A stretch of 64,000 nucleotides of DNA, from assembly GCA_963675135.1 (NCBI GenBank), contig OY776131.1:25597881-25661880 (forward strand), given 5' to 3'. Source of the DNA: Galeopsis tetrahit. Its lineage: Eukaryota; Streptophyta; Magnoliopsida; Lamiales; Lamiaceae. Below are positions 11,707 through 22,620 of this stretch, one piece after another (within the stretch, counting starts at the first letter, position 1; each line of letters opens with the position of its first letter). The notes under the pieces are model-generated. The model saw only the letters and a program-made list of their open reading frames with translations, had not been told where the DNA came from and did not search any database. The position numbers and the translations under genes are program-made.

Positions 11707-12592
11707 TCAAAGATCATCCTCAGGAGGTGGCACCATCCCATATTGTGCCCACACTCTTCTTTTCAAAGCCATGGCTTCTTGGTTTGTTCCCTTGGGACCA
11801 AGAACCATCTTGTTCAGCTTGAGGATCTCAGTGAATTCTCTCAGAATCCTTGATTGGTCAATCCATCCTTCAAGCTTTGGAGGCATGTAAATGATTGGCT
11901 TGGGAGCTGTGAGTTCAAGTCTTGCAATGTCAGCAGCTGCAAGCAATTGTTGATAGAGCTCTCTGTAGTATTCTATCATGAACTCTGCAAAAGTGGAGTT
12001 GGCATCTCTTCCATTCCATCTGTCAATGACATACTGATCATAGACATACTCCCTTTTTGCTTCCTCCCATGAGTCATTCAGCTGAATTGGCACCCATTTA
12101 TCCAAGTAAGGATATTTGGTGTCCATTGGGATCAGCAGCTGTGGCTTCATCTTATTGTAAGTTGCTCTCTTCCTTCTTGGCTTCTGGAAGTCTGCTCTTC
12201 TCTTATCTCTTGCTCTTTGTGCTTCATCCAGCAAGTCCATCTTTTCTTGGGCCCTCATCATGGCCAACTTCTGTTGTGTTTCAGGGTCTTTGCCATACCC
12301 TTCATGAAACAGCTTTGATGGATCATTTAGCACAATCACTTTCTTCTTCTTAGGTCCAGGACCAAAGCCTTCTTCATATAGCTCTTTAACATCTTCAGAA
12401 GCTTTGGTACCTTCAGTGGACTTATTCTCAGGGGACTTTTCCTTTTCAGAGGATTTGTCCTTTTCAGCAACTTTGGACACTTCAGCAGCTTTGGCCTTCT
12501 TTGAGATAGGCTCATCATTATCAACTCTGAATTCAGGTGGAAGATCAAGGCTGTTGGGAAAGTCAGTGAATGTCTCAACTTGTCTTTTCTTC
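11707..12592 (-). pseudogene. Copia ORF3, C-terminal end (right copy, truncated)
   Basis: This frame ends with a natural stop at 11707 and runs rightward to 12592, where retrotransposon sequence stops and the Mutator-like inverted repeat starts; the few residues read before that point are foreign. Its 12592-11989 part is identical to 604-1 of the left copy. The C-terminal third contains KWVPIQLNDSWEEAKREYVY and a GPKGTNQEAMALKRRVWAQY tail, both conserved in the second element. Beyond 14725 I do not find the rest of ORF3, so the upstream half of this copy is lost and not just split. Confidence 0.82.
11989..12592. repeat. Direct repeat, right copy (ORF3 segment)
   Basis: This is the partner of 1-604, offset 11,988. 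It gives the unit length of the tandem (LTR plus internal region). Confidence 0.95.
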
Positions 12593-14725
12593 ACCCACTC
12601 ATTTTATGAGTTCACCCCCAATTTTTGTTTTAAATAATTACATTTTAAATACTATATTATCTTTTTATTAATTTACACAAAATATAATAATAAAATCAAC
12701 CATAATTTATACATTTACAATATGTAGTCGAGTCATTGTCGAGTTACCATCGATTCACCACTAAATCACCCATATTTTAGAAAAAGAAAATCGTAAAAAC
12801 ATAATTTAAAAAATCTATCAAAATGAGGCACAAATCTCAATTTTTTTTTCTTTTTAATTTTTCTTCCCATTTTCAGTTTTTATTCAAAAAATTTTATTTC
12901 TTCATTGTTTTCATTAGTATTTTTTAAAATTTTAATACAAAATAATATTATATGTATGATTTTATTATACTCAATAATACAATATGTAATAATCAGTAAT
13001 ACACTAATACCATTAAAAATAATTAGTACTCCAATATCTTATACAATAACAAATAATTACACATATCTAATTATATTAAATAATACTAAAATCAATTATT
13101 AGTAATACCACGAACAGTAATCGGTAATACCATTAATATTAATCAATAAAATTTTATACAATAACAAATAATTCCACACATCCAATTATATTCAATAATA
13201 CCAAAAACAATTATCAGTAATACAATGAACAGTAATTAGTAATATCATGAACATTGATCAGTAATATCTTATACAATAATAAATAATTCCACAAATCTAA
13301 TTATATTAAGTAATACCATAATCAATAATATGTAATACCATAAAAAATAATAATAATAATCAGTAATGTTTTAAACAATAATAAATAATTTCACACAATC
13401 AGCAATACCACAAACAATAACCAGTAATACCACAATTAATAATTAATAATACCGTAATCAGTAATCATTAATTTTAATTCATTTGTATATTAATAGTAAT
13501 ACTATAATCAATAAATAGTAATACCAGTACCAATAACTAATAGTACCATAAAAAAAAAGTGGAGGGGGTGCAAATCGGGGTGTACTGAAGAAAATAGGGG
13601 GTGCACATTACCAAACCCAATTGAAGGGAACCCTAGCCCAATGGGAGGGCACCCTAGGTCAGCAGTCGTCGTTTGAGATTTCATCAGCAAGGTCACCGGC
13701 TTTGAGTGTCGGTCGGTTAGAGATCCATCGGCAACATACTCACATTCCTCCGTCGGGTTGCCGTCAGCCGGAGGAAGAGGATGCACAGTAGCATGATGAA
13801 GAAGACAGACAAAGCAATATAGCTTCGATTTAGGCAGAGATGAACGACGAGAGAGAGGCGGCGTCGATCCGAGTGTTGCAGGCGAGAGCCATTGATGCCG
13901 AAGAAGCTCCTGGATCGCGAACACAAGGGAGATTGATCGAAGCAGTCGCGTCGGTGGTCGAAATGAGAAGAGAATTCCGGCCGCTATGGATCGTTGCCGA
14001 GATGGAAGATGATGTCGATTGTCATGGAAGTGAAGAATCGCGATTGCGATTCGAATATGGGTCTTGGGCTTCAGCGGCCGGGACGGAAGCGCCGCCGTCG
14101 CCGTCAAGGGGGTGGTCGGGCATGGTGGTGGTTGGGTCACCCGCCGATCGGCATGAATTTTAGGCAGGTCCTTTACTCATCAAATTAAAATTGAAATTCA
14201 AGTGCACTGCCGATCGACTATAATAAAATCATGACTATAATATTATATTGTATTAAAATTTAAAAAATACACATGCAAAAAATATAAAAGAAATGTAGGA
14301 AAATTTAAAATAAAAAAGGAAAAGGAAAAAAAATGAAGAAAAAAAAAATTGGAAAAAAAAAATTAAAAATGGAAAAAGAGTAGGGGAAAGGAAAATTAAA
14401 AAGTAAAAAATCGTGATTTATGGCTAATTTCGATTTTTTTTTATTAATTATATTTTTACCATTTTTTAAAAAAATATGGGTGACTTGGTGGTGAATCGAT
14501 TTTTTAGAGTTTATTTTATTATATTTTGTGTACATTAATAAAAGGATAATATATTCTTTTAAATGTGATTATTTTTCTAAAAATATTTTGGGGTGAACTC
14601 ATAAAATGTGCGAGTGCAGATAATCGTGGTAAAACAATAATATGTGGGTGAACTCATAAAATGAGCGGGTATAGATAACTGTGGTAAAAAATAATTTGGG
14701 GGTGAACTCATAAAATGAGTGGGTG
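12592..14725. mobile_element. Mutator-like element with long inverted ends and GC-rich core
   Basis: The left end (about 12592-12785) and right end (about 14455-14725) are inverted copies of each other over nearly 190 bp. They share the outer motif CACCCACTCATTTTATGAG and inner motifs around GATTCACCAC. The right terminal motif is repeated several times in tandem, so the exact right border is uncertain, and I found no matching 9-bp TSD. Between the ends, 12800-13550 is AT-rich with reiterated AGTAATACCA-like phrases, and 13560-14160 is GC-rich and unlike its surroundings, the layout of a Pack-MULE. No transposase is present. Confidence 0.7.
13560..14163. other. GC-rich insert in the Mutator-like element, possible captured gene piece
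   Basis: The block is far richer in G+C than its surroundings. It is open on both strands: 210 codons on minus from 14140 to 13508 and 107 codons on plus from 13840 to 14163. The minus frame is Pro/Arg/His-rich with no domain I recognise, and the plus frame is Arg/Glu-rich. Long open frames on opposite strands are common in GC-rich DNA, so neither is strong evidence of a protein. Capture of a host promoter/5' exon by a Pack-MULE is a reasonable reading. Confidence 0.4.
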
Positions 14726-14910
14726 TAGATAATTGTTGTAAAAATATGATTAGGAGGTGAACTCATTAAATTAGTGGGTGCAGATAAAATATAAATAAAA
14801 AATCGAAATTGAAATTAGGGGGGTGCAAATCATTATTGGGTGAACTAAAAAAATTTGTGGGTGCGAGTTTATTGAGGGTGAACTGAGTAAACAGATGGGT
14901 GTGTGACTGG
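14590..14910. repeat. Degenerate ~56-bp tandem repeat of the MULE end
   Basis: About six diverging copies of a unit beginning GGGTGAACTCATAAAATG and followed by GTGGGTGCAGATAA start near 14591, 14647, 14701, 14757, 14836 and 14876. The unit is the outermost piece of the inverted repeat seen once at 12592, so terminal sequence has been amplified on one side only. Confidence 0.75.
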
Positions 14911-15145
14911 AATCTGAGGCCCAGTCCCAAGGAAGGCCCAATAGCTGGAAACTCATAGGTAGGGGGCATGGTGCATCCAAGTGTATACAAGTATTTGCCA
15001 TTTTCCGTAATCAAAATACAAGGGAAAAAAAATAGTGAGACAGATAGAGTAATATAGTATAGGTTTATTATCTAACATAAATTTAGAATTTTTCTTTAAA
15101 TTAGATTTTTCTTTCTTTTTGCATTTTATATCCCAGAGGCAAAAA
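14911..15145. other. Unassigned sequence
   Basis: The sequence lies between the MULE terminal repeats and the Helitron 5' end. No coding, repeat or regulatory feature could be supported. Confidence 0.4.
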
Positions 15146-16332
15146 TCTATATATATATAAAAATAGAATAGTCCTTCTCCGACAAGCTGCCGCCAAAATC
15201 CTAAAATATTAGTAAAATATTAGAGTATTTCTGCCAATAAAAAATTAGTCACATCTCATTCCACAAATTTTGATTGAAAAATACATTTCACTACTATCTA
15301 TCTTTTGAACTCCTCTTTTCGATCTAGGATATTTTTTAATGGCAGCCTCTTCCTCATTGTTCTTAAAATAAAAATGGTGGATCTCATTTCTTTCTGCTTT
15401 ATTTCTCTGTTTTGAAGATATATGCGTTATCCCATTTGTTCCACCTTCCTCACCGTTTGCATAAGTCGGCAGACGCCACCGCTGAAGAAGAAGGCGGCCG
15501 TCGTCCCACCGCTCCCAGCCTCGCCGCACGGTTTGGTTTGGATCTGTAGGAGAAACAGGTCGTGGAGGCCCGACCGGATTTTTGGGCCGAATGAACTTCC
15601 GGAGGGTTGTATGCCCACGCCCAGATCAGGGACCCTATAGAGCTCCTTGGTAGACAAGACGCAAGTGTGTGAGTGCCCCAACATGGTCAGTTGCTACAGT
15701 CACTGCAATCATGGTTTTTGTCTGTTTATTTGCTGAAAAATCAATTTACAGATTTGGGAAGGTGGTAAAAAATGGTTCAATTTTTTAGCGGATTACTGTA
15801 ACTTTTTTCTGATTTTTTTCATTTTTGTGGATTTTTACAGTGTTTGAAGAAATGAAAGAGGAAAACCCTGTTTGCTTTCTTGGAGAAAATTAAAGAAGGT
15901 ATAGTTAATTCTTCACCCTCTCTATAATTTCTTGAATTTTAGTGAGCTGCAAAGGGTCCGAATATTCATTGAAATTATTCTTGGGGCTTTAATTAGGTTT
16001 AATTTATTGAGAAGAAGATTTTTTTTTTCTTTGGAGAAGAGTTGAAGTTTGAAGGTTATGGTTCTGCCCCTACTCAAAAGTAACCGACGTTTCCTAGATT
16101 GTCACACATTTCTCTTCAATCCGTTTTTTTTTTTTTTTTTTTCAGTTTCTTCTTGGTTGGGGCTGTGTAATTTTTGTTTTGATTCAGTTTTTGCCATATT
16201 AAAGGAGTTGTATATTCTATAAATGAAATGCCTGTTGTAAATTTTACAGTTCTCAAAGTGTAGGCTCGACTTGGTATTGTTTTAAACTCAAACCCTGAGC
16301 TTCGGTGCTCTCTTTCTACATACACATTTCCG

Positions 16333-17116
16333 ATGGCAGAGAAGTCCAAAAATTTGGTGTTACTTGGAGCTGGAGTTATACTGGGTTCTGCTGCTACCCT
16401 TGTTATATTCAAACTTCTCCCAAGGTACATCTCCCATCTCTCTCATTTTTGTTTTTGCCGACTTTAGTTTCTGATACTAGAAGGGTTATATGCTTTGCCT
16501 CATAAGCTTGATATTCTTTTTGGTTTTTTTCTTTATCATTTTTGTAGACGGTTTGGAAGGCATTGTGGTAATGTGGAGGTGATTGAACTGAACGGTACGC
16601 ATTTTGTTTGTAATCGAGTCCTAACTTCTAATCGAAATACACCTAATTTCATATTTTTCTCTTTTCTTCTCTATAAATTCAAGACTATTCTAAAATATTT
16701 TTAGTTGATTCTTTTTTTATTCTTTCAACTGAATTATATATTGGGATGCAACAAAAGTCTTTATTTGAGATTTCTGTATTCGCAAAAGAAGTCTATATAT
16801 TTGGTATGTGGTTATCATTATATACATGGGTCATTTGAAGATGTCTGCTTAAATTAATCGAGGCAACATGTGTGTTTCTGCCCGTTTTAGAAAAATTTAC
16901 AATAAATTATTGCTCTTTAGGCGAATTATTGATTGATTGTAACTTTGTAAGAGTGCATGAGTTATGGAGTAGTATATTGTAATAATAGCTCGAAAAGATA
17001 TCATTATCTGATGCTATCAACAAAAGTTTGTACTATGATTTACTTAGTTTGAGTTCTGTCTTTTTTCTTCTGTTATTAGCCAAAGCTTCTGAGACTGCTA
17101 TTAGAAGCATTGTGAG
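16333..17116 (+). pseudogene. Three captured exons of an unidentified membrane-anchored protein gene
   Basis: Three exons can be read: 16333-16424, 16548-16594 and 17080-17116. Each has GT donors and AG acceptors, and the phases join exactly (2, then 1, then 2). The start is the ATG at 16333. The peptide starts MAEKSKNLVLLGAGVILGSA: a short charged head, then about 22 hydrophobic residues (a likely membrane anchor), then a basic stretch (RRFGRH) and NVEVIEL. I do not recognise the family. No fourth exon in phase was found before the Helitron end. Coherent splicing of a truncated gene is what Helitron capture of genomic exons produces. It may still be transcribed. Confidence 0.5.
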
Positions 17117-18519
17117 GTAAATTGTTTGTTGAGAAAAATTTGAATGTGGGGAGCTCACAGGATCTTCTAAATTCGAATGTATATTGTGTGTTAGAGTTAG
17201 ACATTTTGTATGCCTTGAAGTTGTAGTAGTACCTCATGTTACAGTTGAGATAGATGTGGGTAGTGAAAATTTTGAGTCATTAGGGAATGTGTATTTTTGA
17301 TGATATGAGGCTTATCCCATTCTATTAGGCCTTGGATGCATCTAGCCTGAATATCTTCAAAAATGTTATTCCCGTGAATGAGCTAATAGTACTTTTTATT
17401 TTGATTAGATACGTCGCTATTGTTTTAAAGGTGATTTTTTTTTCTTACTTTGTAGAGAAACATATTGACTTAAAGCATTTTAAGTCACATTAGATTCTCA
17501 AAGTTTTGATAAATATTTGGGCACGTGTATTGCCACTTTCTTTTTGTTGGAGTTGATGTGGTAAGTTGGCCCAACATGGACTAATATAAATGACGTTTTT
17601 ATCAATGAAAATAATTTTTTTTTTTACAAATTAAAGTTGAATATGAATTGACATTTAATACATGATTTTTGTTTTCTAGGTGTAGTATATACGAAGTATT
17701 ACATAGAATTGGCTTCTATATAGAATTAGGCGTATGATAAGAGTTCTCGATTTTCCTCTCATCAGTTGAACAATGACCTCTACGAATCAGGTAAGTTTGA
17801 GCAGTCGAAAGAGAAATTTTACAGTGAGTTTAGTTTCCAACTTTCCATGTCGCATACTGGTTGAGATGTCAAAAGGTAAATTCAAGTCAGGTTTGTGCTC
17901 TTTCAAGGACGGGTTCATAAATTGGTAGTGCACTTCTCACTCAGGTCAACTGAACTCTATCAAGTGCCGCTTAGTATTTGGTCGTGTTCTTGAGTTATTT
18001 TCATTGAAGAAAATATAACTTTTATTATGTGAATAGTTACGTTGGTGTTGTATGTGCTATTTTTTGTTTCCTAGAAACGTTACAATTTATTTGATAGATT
18101 TTGTGTTTGAAAATGATACTCCTTCTTAATTTAATGATTTTCCTAAACTTTCATATATTCTTGTGATTAGCTTCAATTGATCTTGAAATTTAGTTGCGTT
18201 CTGGTGTTGCGAAGGATCTCTACCTGCATTCACTTTTTTCATTTCAATTTTATAAATTCATTTTATTGTGTATATTATTTTTCATATTTCAATTAGTAGT
18301 GAGTTAAAAGAAATATTGCACTTTGTTGGTGTGGGAAGGAGCGGTCGATGTTGCACAGCACAACATAAACTAGCCCTAGGTTTATAAAATTAACAAAGTG
18401 AGATATATCAATTTGTATGAGAATTATCACTGAAGTCAATACAGTCATGAACCCATGATGAGGGGTTGAACTAAAATATTACAAAATGGCCAAATAATAT
18501 TATCAAACTAAACTAAGTA

Positions 18520-18716
18520 CTTTCTCCGTTCATAAAAAAGGTGCTAATTATTTTAGTATATATTTTAAAAATAATTCATATTTTAATTATAAAGTACATA
18601 TGTGGGGAACAAGTAAAGTATATTGTTAGTAGATCATCAACTTTGTTAATAATATGAAAGTATTAATTTTAATTAAAAGTTATGGAACTGAACATACTTT
18701 TGATGGACGGAAGAAG
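18520..18716. mobile_element. Stowaway MITE (Tc1/mariner type)
   Basis: A 197-bp element flanked by TA on both sides (18518-18519 and 18717-18718). Its inverted ends read CTTTCTCCGTTCATAAAA on the left and the complementary CTTCTTCCGTCCATCAAA on the right. This is the usual plant Stowaway end. It lies inside the Helitron near its 3' end. Confidence 0.8.
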
Positions 18717-18901
18717 TATATGATTATGATTATTTTTTTTAATTTTTAAATTATTCTTTTCAGAAAAATAATAAAAATTTCACAACAAAAAAATTATACT
18801 ATCCGTGTCCGTGCAACGCACGGGTGAAATACTAGTTTATGTAAACTGATTGCATTTTGTGTGTATATTTAACAATTATTGATTATTTCGTTAAAAATAT
18901 A

Positions 18902-19268
18902 CTCCTTCCATCTAAATTCATTTAATTTGTTCATTTATTTGAGCATGAGTTTTTATTAAATATTGATTAGTTTATGTGTAAAATAGATAAGTTGGGGTAT
19001 GATAAGGTATCATAGAGTTCACTTATAAATTAAGTGAGATAAATTAAGTCTAGTATGCACTCAAATGCATGTTGTGCACCATAATCTAAAGAAAAGTGTA
19101 TGTTATTAAACTGAAAAGTATAACACAATATTACTAAAAAGTGTAAGTCAGTAAAACTGAAAAGTGCAACATGGACTAGGGTGCACAACATGCACTCGAG
19201 TCCATAGCAGACCAACCCATTAAGTGATTATTTTGAATAAAGTATATGACAATTTAGCACAGAATGAG
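18902..19268. mobile_element. Stowaway MITE, 367 bp including a nested insert
   Basis: TA duplications are at 18900-18901 and 19269-19270. The inverted ends are CTCCTTCCATCTAAATTC and, on the right, the complement of CTCATTCTGTGCTAAATT. It is longer than usual because another small element (about 19048-19217) sits inside it. Confidence 0.65.
19048..19217. mobile_element. Small inverted-repeat element nested in the Stowaway MITE
   Basis: The ends are imperfect inverted copies built on GCATGTTGTGCACC, and ATTAAGT flanks both sides (a 7-base direct repeat). The interior has ACTGAAAAGTG-type repeats. The same end motif and the same internal repeat appear in the much larger gene-carrying element at 51250-52402, so the two are probably one family. 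The superfamily is not settled; hAT or Mutator is possible. Confidence 0.5.
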
Positions 19269-19270
19269 TA

Positions 19271-20580
19271 TTAATCGAGTCAAACACGAGTCGGTGGATA
19301 TTGGTTGTTTGATTTATTTACTTTAGCCTTTGGCCCTAGCCCTTTAAATAGATTCTCTACACTTTTGAGTAGCATACTTTGATATTAATACTATTATTAA
19401 GAAAATAAATTTTCACTCTTGTACAAAAAATGTTTGTATTCTACGATTATCGTCCCATGTCATACGAGGTCTATGTATGAGATTCGGGTCCCAAATTCTA
19501 TTTTTAGGCCAACTTTTGGACCTTATAAGTTTTCAGAATTTGTTCCAATTTTATTTGAAAATTTTAGGTTTTGACGTTAATATGTTTATTTCATGACACA
19601 ATGTAAATTTATCATGGCACTCATACTTTTAACTTGATAAATTAGATCATGAAAGTTTCATATCACAATAAAGAGCTTATACGACCAAAATTTCAACTTA
19701 CTATTAGCCATTTCAATGTACAATTAACAAAACGTAATGCAAGTTTATTAGAGTATGTACCGTCATCAATATAATGACTAGATTTCTTTAAAAAATTAAA
19801 AATACATTAAATAAAATGGTATCTTACTTCCAAACATACAAAATCATATATAGGACACCAAACATCATGATATAAAGTGAACAACTTCTAAACTATTTTT
19901 TTGCACCAAAATAAATACTAGTGGCCTTTTTCGTGTTATCATAACTCACGTGACAATAAAAGGGTTTTGAATTATAAGAAAGAAAAGATAAAGGCCATAA
20001 GTTCACAAGTCGAACCAAAGGCTCGGGTGCCATCGAAAAATGGTACACCCCTAAATAGGATATAGCAATAAAAGCGATTAAAAATTCCGAAAAAAACTGA
20101 TTAAGCCAAGAAATCTGAAACCGGGTGAACGACCATGGAGGGTCAAATGCATCGCCCCAACTGCCCTTGAAGTTGGAGACACGGGTGAAATCATTTCAAC
20201 GTTTTACTATTCTTAATTTATATTAAACTTGGACACAAGGTGAAATCATTTCAACATTTCAAAGTGATTAATGTGCTAGATAGCCACTTCTCTAATGTTC
20301 GATATCGTAAATTAGTACTCTAATTAAGATATTACATTATTAGAGGAAATTTTAATTCATATATAATCATTAAATTGAAAAATAAAAATAAAATTATTAC
20401 ACTATATTAATTTTCTTTAAAAAATCGTGTCTGATACATACAAATCTCATTTTATCATAAGAAATGATCTAAAAAAATTAAAACAAACTTATATATATAA
20501 TTATGTATTTCAGTATTTTAAATAGATATAAATAATTTGAATGTGGTATAAGGGAAAACAATTAAAGATAAATATAATTT
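19271..20580. other. Unassigned AT-rich sequence
   Basis: No credible gene or complete element was found. Around 20030-20260 a slightly GC-richer block has short direct repeats (GGTGAAATCATTTCAAC occurs twice, near 20184 and 20241) and may be an old element fragment. Confidence 0.4.
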
Positions 20581-20593
20581 TTACTATTAAAAT

Positions 20594-20686
20594 ATTGGCG
20601 CTTTAAGGAAAAAATTGGCGCTCATAAGAATTATTCGAGAGCATACCTATAGGTAAAAAATTGGGGTTTAAGAGAAAAATTGGCGC
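20594..20686 (+). promoter_or_regulatory. Cluster of three E2F-type motifs
   Basis: ATTGGCGC, which fits the plant E2F consensus WTTSSCSS, occurs three times within 93 bases (20594-20601, 20614-20621, 20679-20686), each on the plus strand. A GC-richer, leader-like stretch follows (about 20700-20860), ending in a donor-like CAG|GTACTT. This looks like a captured promoter of an S-phase or cell-cycle gene, but the gene is not identified. Confidence 0.45.
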
Positions 20687-21985
20687 TCCAATTCGATTCT
20701 AAATCAGTGGGGGAAGTAAGGTAGAAGCACAAATCTGGACTAGGGTAGACGACGACTACTTAGGAGTGGTTCTTCGGTTAGAGTTGTCGCTCCAACGTAT
20801 ACTTCTGACCACCTCAACCAGTCGATCCCGATGCTAGACGTTTCTGCGGGCTACTTTCCAGGTACTTTTTGTTCTTCAATTTCTATTGAATTTCGATTAC
20901 CTATCGTATTTATTCTCTATGTTAACGTATCAGGTGTTGGCAGGATTGATTGAATTTGAACATGTTATTTATTTTTTAAATCAATAAGAAAAGGGTTATG
21001 TTGGATGGATTGAATCTGAACTCGCTGTTATCTGTTTAATTGAAAATGGTCATATTTCGTGCTTTTAGGTTTTTAATTGTTTTTCACTTGTTCCCTAGTT
21101 GCAACTTTATTTCTAAGCATCTCTTTAGCTTATACCCGTAAATTGCAGTAATTCTAAGTTTTCATCTTCTTGAGAATCAAGTTCCTACAATAATTACACA
21201 TGTTGATCTTCTGTTGAATTAAGATCAAAACTGTAGTTTGATTCAATCAATGCCCTGTTGTACCATAACCTCAAGTTTTTAATCCGATCAATCCAAATAT
21301 TGTAGGAGCACAATCTTCATTTTAAATTGTTGCTACACGAGTTATTGGAATCTTGAAAGTTCTTATGGCATTGTTTTAAAATTTGTATACTTGCAGCTTC
21401 TTCATAGGTGCTGGAAGCACACCATTATATATATTATGTTGCATGTTGTTGTAATGGCAGTGTTGCCAGGTTAGTTTATTTGGTATATATGTTTTCTTAT
21501 TATATATGACTTATATATGTCAATTACTCACATTTTGATTTCCAAAGGTGTCAAGCTTACAACAAAGAATTCAAACGGGTAGTTTGATATTAATTTCATC
21601 TTCTTGTTTTGAATCTGTTGGGGTGAAGGAGGTGGCGTTGTATTGGACTTTCAACGGTAAGTGGAATAATCACAACAATTTATTATTATTATTATTAGTG
21701 TCGTTGTAATCTTATTTTAATTTATTTCACCTTACAAGTGACAAAAAGTTCATATCATTCTCACCAAATTATTTCTGACATAGTCAATAGGTGATGTATG
21801 GTGGTCCCTATTCTATCCTGCCTAAAACTCTTAACAGAAGATACTAGAAAATTTCTGCATTCATGCTTAACTAGGGATGTTAGTACACCATAAATTCTAA
21901 ATTGTCAACTGATTGATGATGTATGTATTACTTATGGTTTTGATATCATGGTTTTCTTAATATATTTATACCTGGTCTATATTAG

Positions 21986-22313
21986 GAATGCCCTGTTGGA
22001 ACATATAAAGATGATGAAGGGTCTGATACGAGTCTTTGCAAGCCTTGTTCTCTAGAGCACCTTTCTATTCGTGCTAAGTTTGTCTATGTAAATGGTATGC
22101 TGAGTAATATGATGAAAATTTCTAGTTAGTAAATCTGGATTTTATAGTTTATAAAGATTAACTAAATTCTACTAGCTCTCTTACATGGGCTTGGTTGCTG
22201 CAGGTGGAGTGACCCAGTCAAGTTGTCTGTATAAATGTATATCTGATAAGTACAGGACACCAAGGTGTTACACACCATTTGAGGAGCTGATATATACATT
22301 TGGAGGCCCCTGA
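21986..22313 (+). pseudogene. Fragment of ephrin-receptor-like glycine-rich protein gene (At5g11700 family)
   Basis: Two exons, 21986-22094 and 22204-22313, have correct AG/GT borders and matching phase. They encode a cysteine-patterned ectodomain piece (ECPVGTYKDDEGSD, then CKPCSLE, GGVTQSSC, YKCISDKYR, YTPFEELIYTFGGP). I recognise this as the conserved C-terminal extracellular segment of the large plant glycine-rich family often labelled ephrin type-B receptor-like, just before its membrane segments. The next codon is TGA where the family has Trp (GGPWPF), so the frame stops. The rest of the gene is missing and an NBS-LRR piece follows within 40 bases. Confidence 0.75.
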
Positions 22314-22350
22314 CCCTTTGCCTTTCTGTTGTTCTGTTTAGTCATGTTCC

Positions 22351-22620
22351 TGGATGGAAGGGCTTAATAACTTGATGGAGATAAGACTTGAAAGGTGTGT
22401 AGGATGTGAGGAAATTCCAACTCTGAGGCATTTACCACATCTCAAGTCCCTGTATATTGAAGGGTTGATGAATGTGAAATACATAGGTTCATCATTCTAC
22501 ATGATTCACAATAATGGAGATTTCAAGTAAACAATAAATGTGTTTCTGACTCTTGAAGGCTCGAGTTGCTCCGTATGCCAAACCTGATGGAGTGGGTAGA
22601 AGTAGGAATTCTAAGTGACG
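22351..22620 (+). pseudogene. NBS-LRR (CC-NLR) leucine-rich-repeat fragment
   Basis: The frame from 22351 reads GLNNLMEIRLERC, then CEEIPTLRHLPHLKSL, then GLMNVKYIGSSFY. These are the C-terminal LRR motifs of plant coiled-coil NLR immune receptors, which sense pathogen effectors in the cytoplasm. A TAA after the GDFK segment ends this frame near 22533; a second piece (LRMPNLMEWVEV) follows to about 22620 in another frame. No NB-ARC domain is present. The fragment lies immediately after the ephrin-like piece and in the same orientation, forming a chimera. Confidence 0.75.

Larger units (their letters stand above)
1..12592 (-). mobile_element. Ty1/copia SIRE/Maximus-type retrotransposon, tandem form sharing one LTR
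   Basis: Read on the minus strand, the order from the right is: ORF3 end, polypurine tract, LTR, primer-binding site, gag, protease, integrase, reverse transcriptase, RNase H, ORF3, with the left copy running off the window. The order protease-integrase-RT is diagnostic of Ty1/copia. A long extra ORF after pol and a long (1.6 kb) LTR are typical of the SIRE/Maximus lineage. The central LTR has internal sequence on both sides, so this is a tandem (LTR-internal repeated) and not a simple insertion. The repeat period of 11,988 bp gives one LTR plus one internal region. The right copy is cut at 12592, where a Mutator-like end begins. Coding regions are broken by several stops and a frameshift, so the element is not autonomous as read. 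Confidence 0.9.
15146..18835 (+). mobile_element. Non-autonomous Helitron carrying captured exons
   Basis: The 3' end has the Helitron signature: a short hairpin with arms CCGTGC and GCACGG (18809-18823) followed eleven bases later by CTAG at 18832-18835 and a host T. The proposed 5' end is TC at 15146, preceded by A and followed by a TATATATATAAAAATAG stretch like that of the other Helitron here. Helitrons insert between A and T without a TSD, which fits. The 5' end is less certain than the 3' end. Inside are gene-like exons with splice sites (16333-17116) and a Stowaway MITE. No Rep/helicase ORF is present. Confidence 0.65.

Noticed and set aside
13840..14163. Plus-strand ORF in the GC-rich MULE core as a gene
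   Set aside because: It overlaps a longer minus-strand frame, has no recognisable motif, and such frames arise by chance in GC-rich DNA.
17750..17790. Fourth exon of the Helitron-borne gene
   Set aside because: Splice-like signals are present but joining in the required phase gives an immediate stop.
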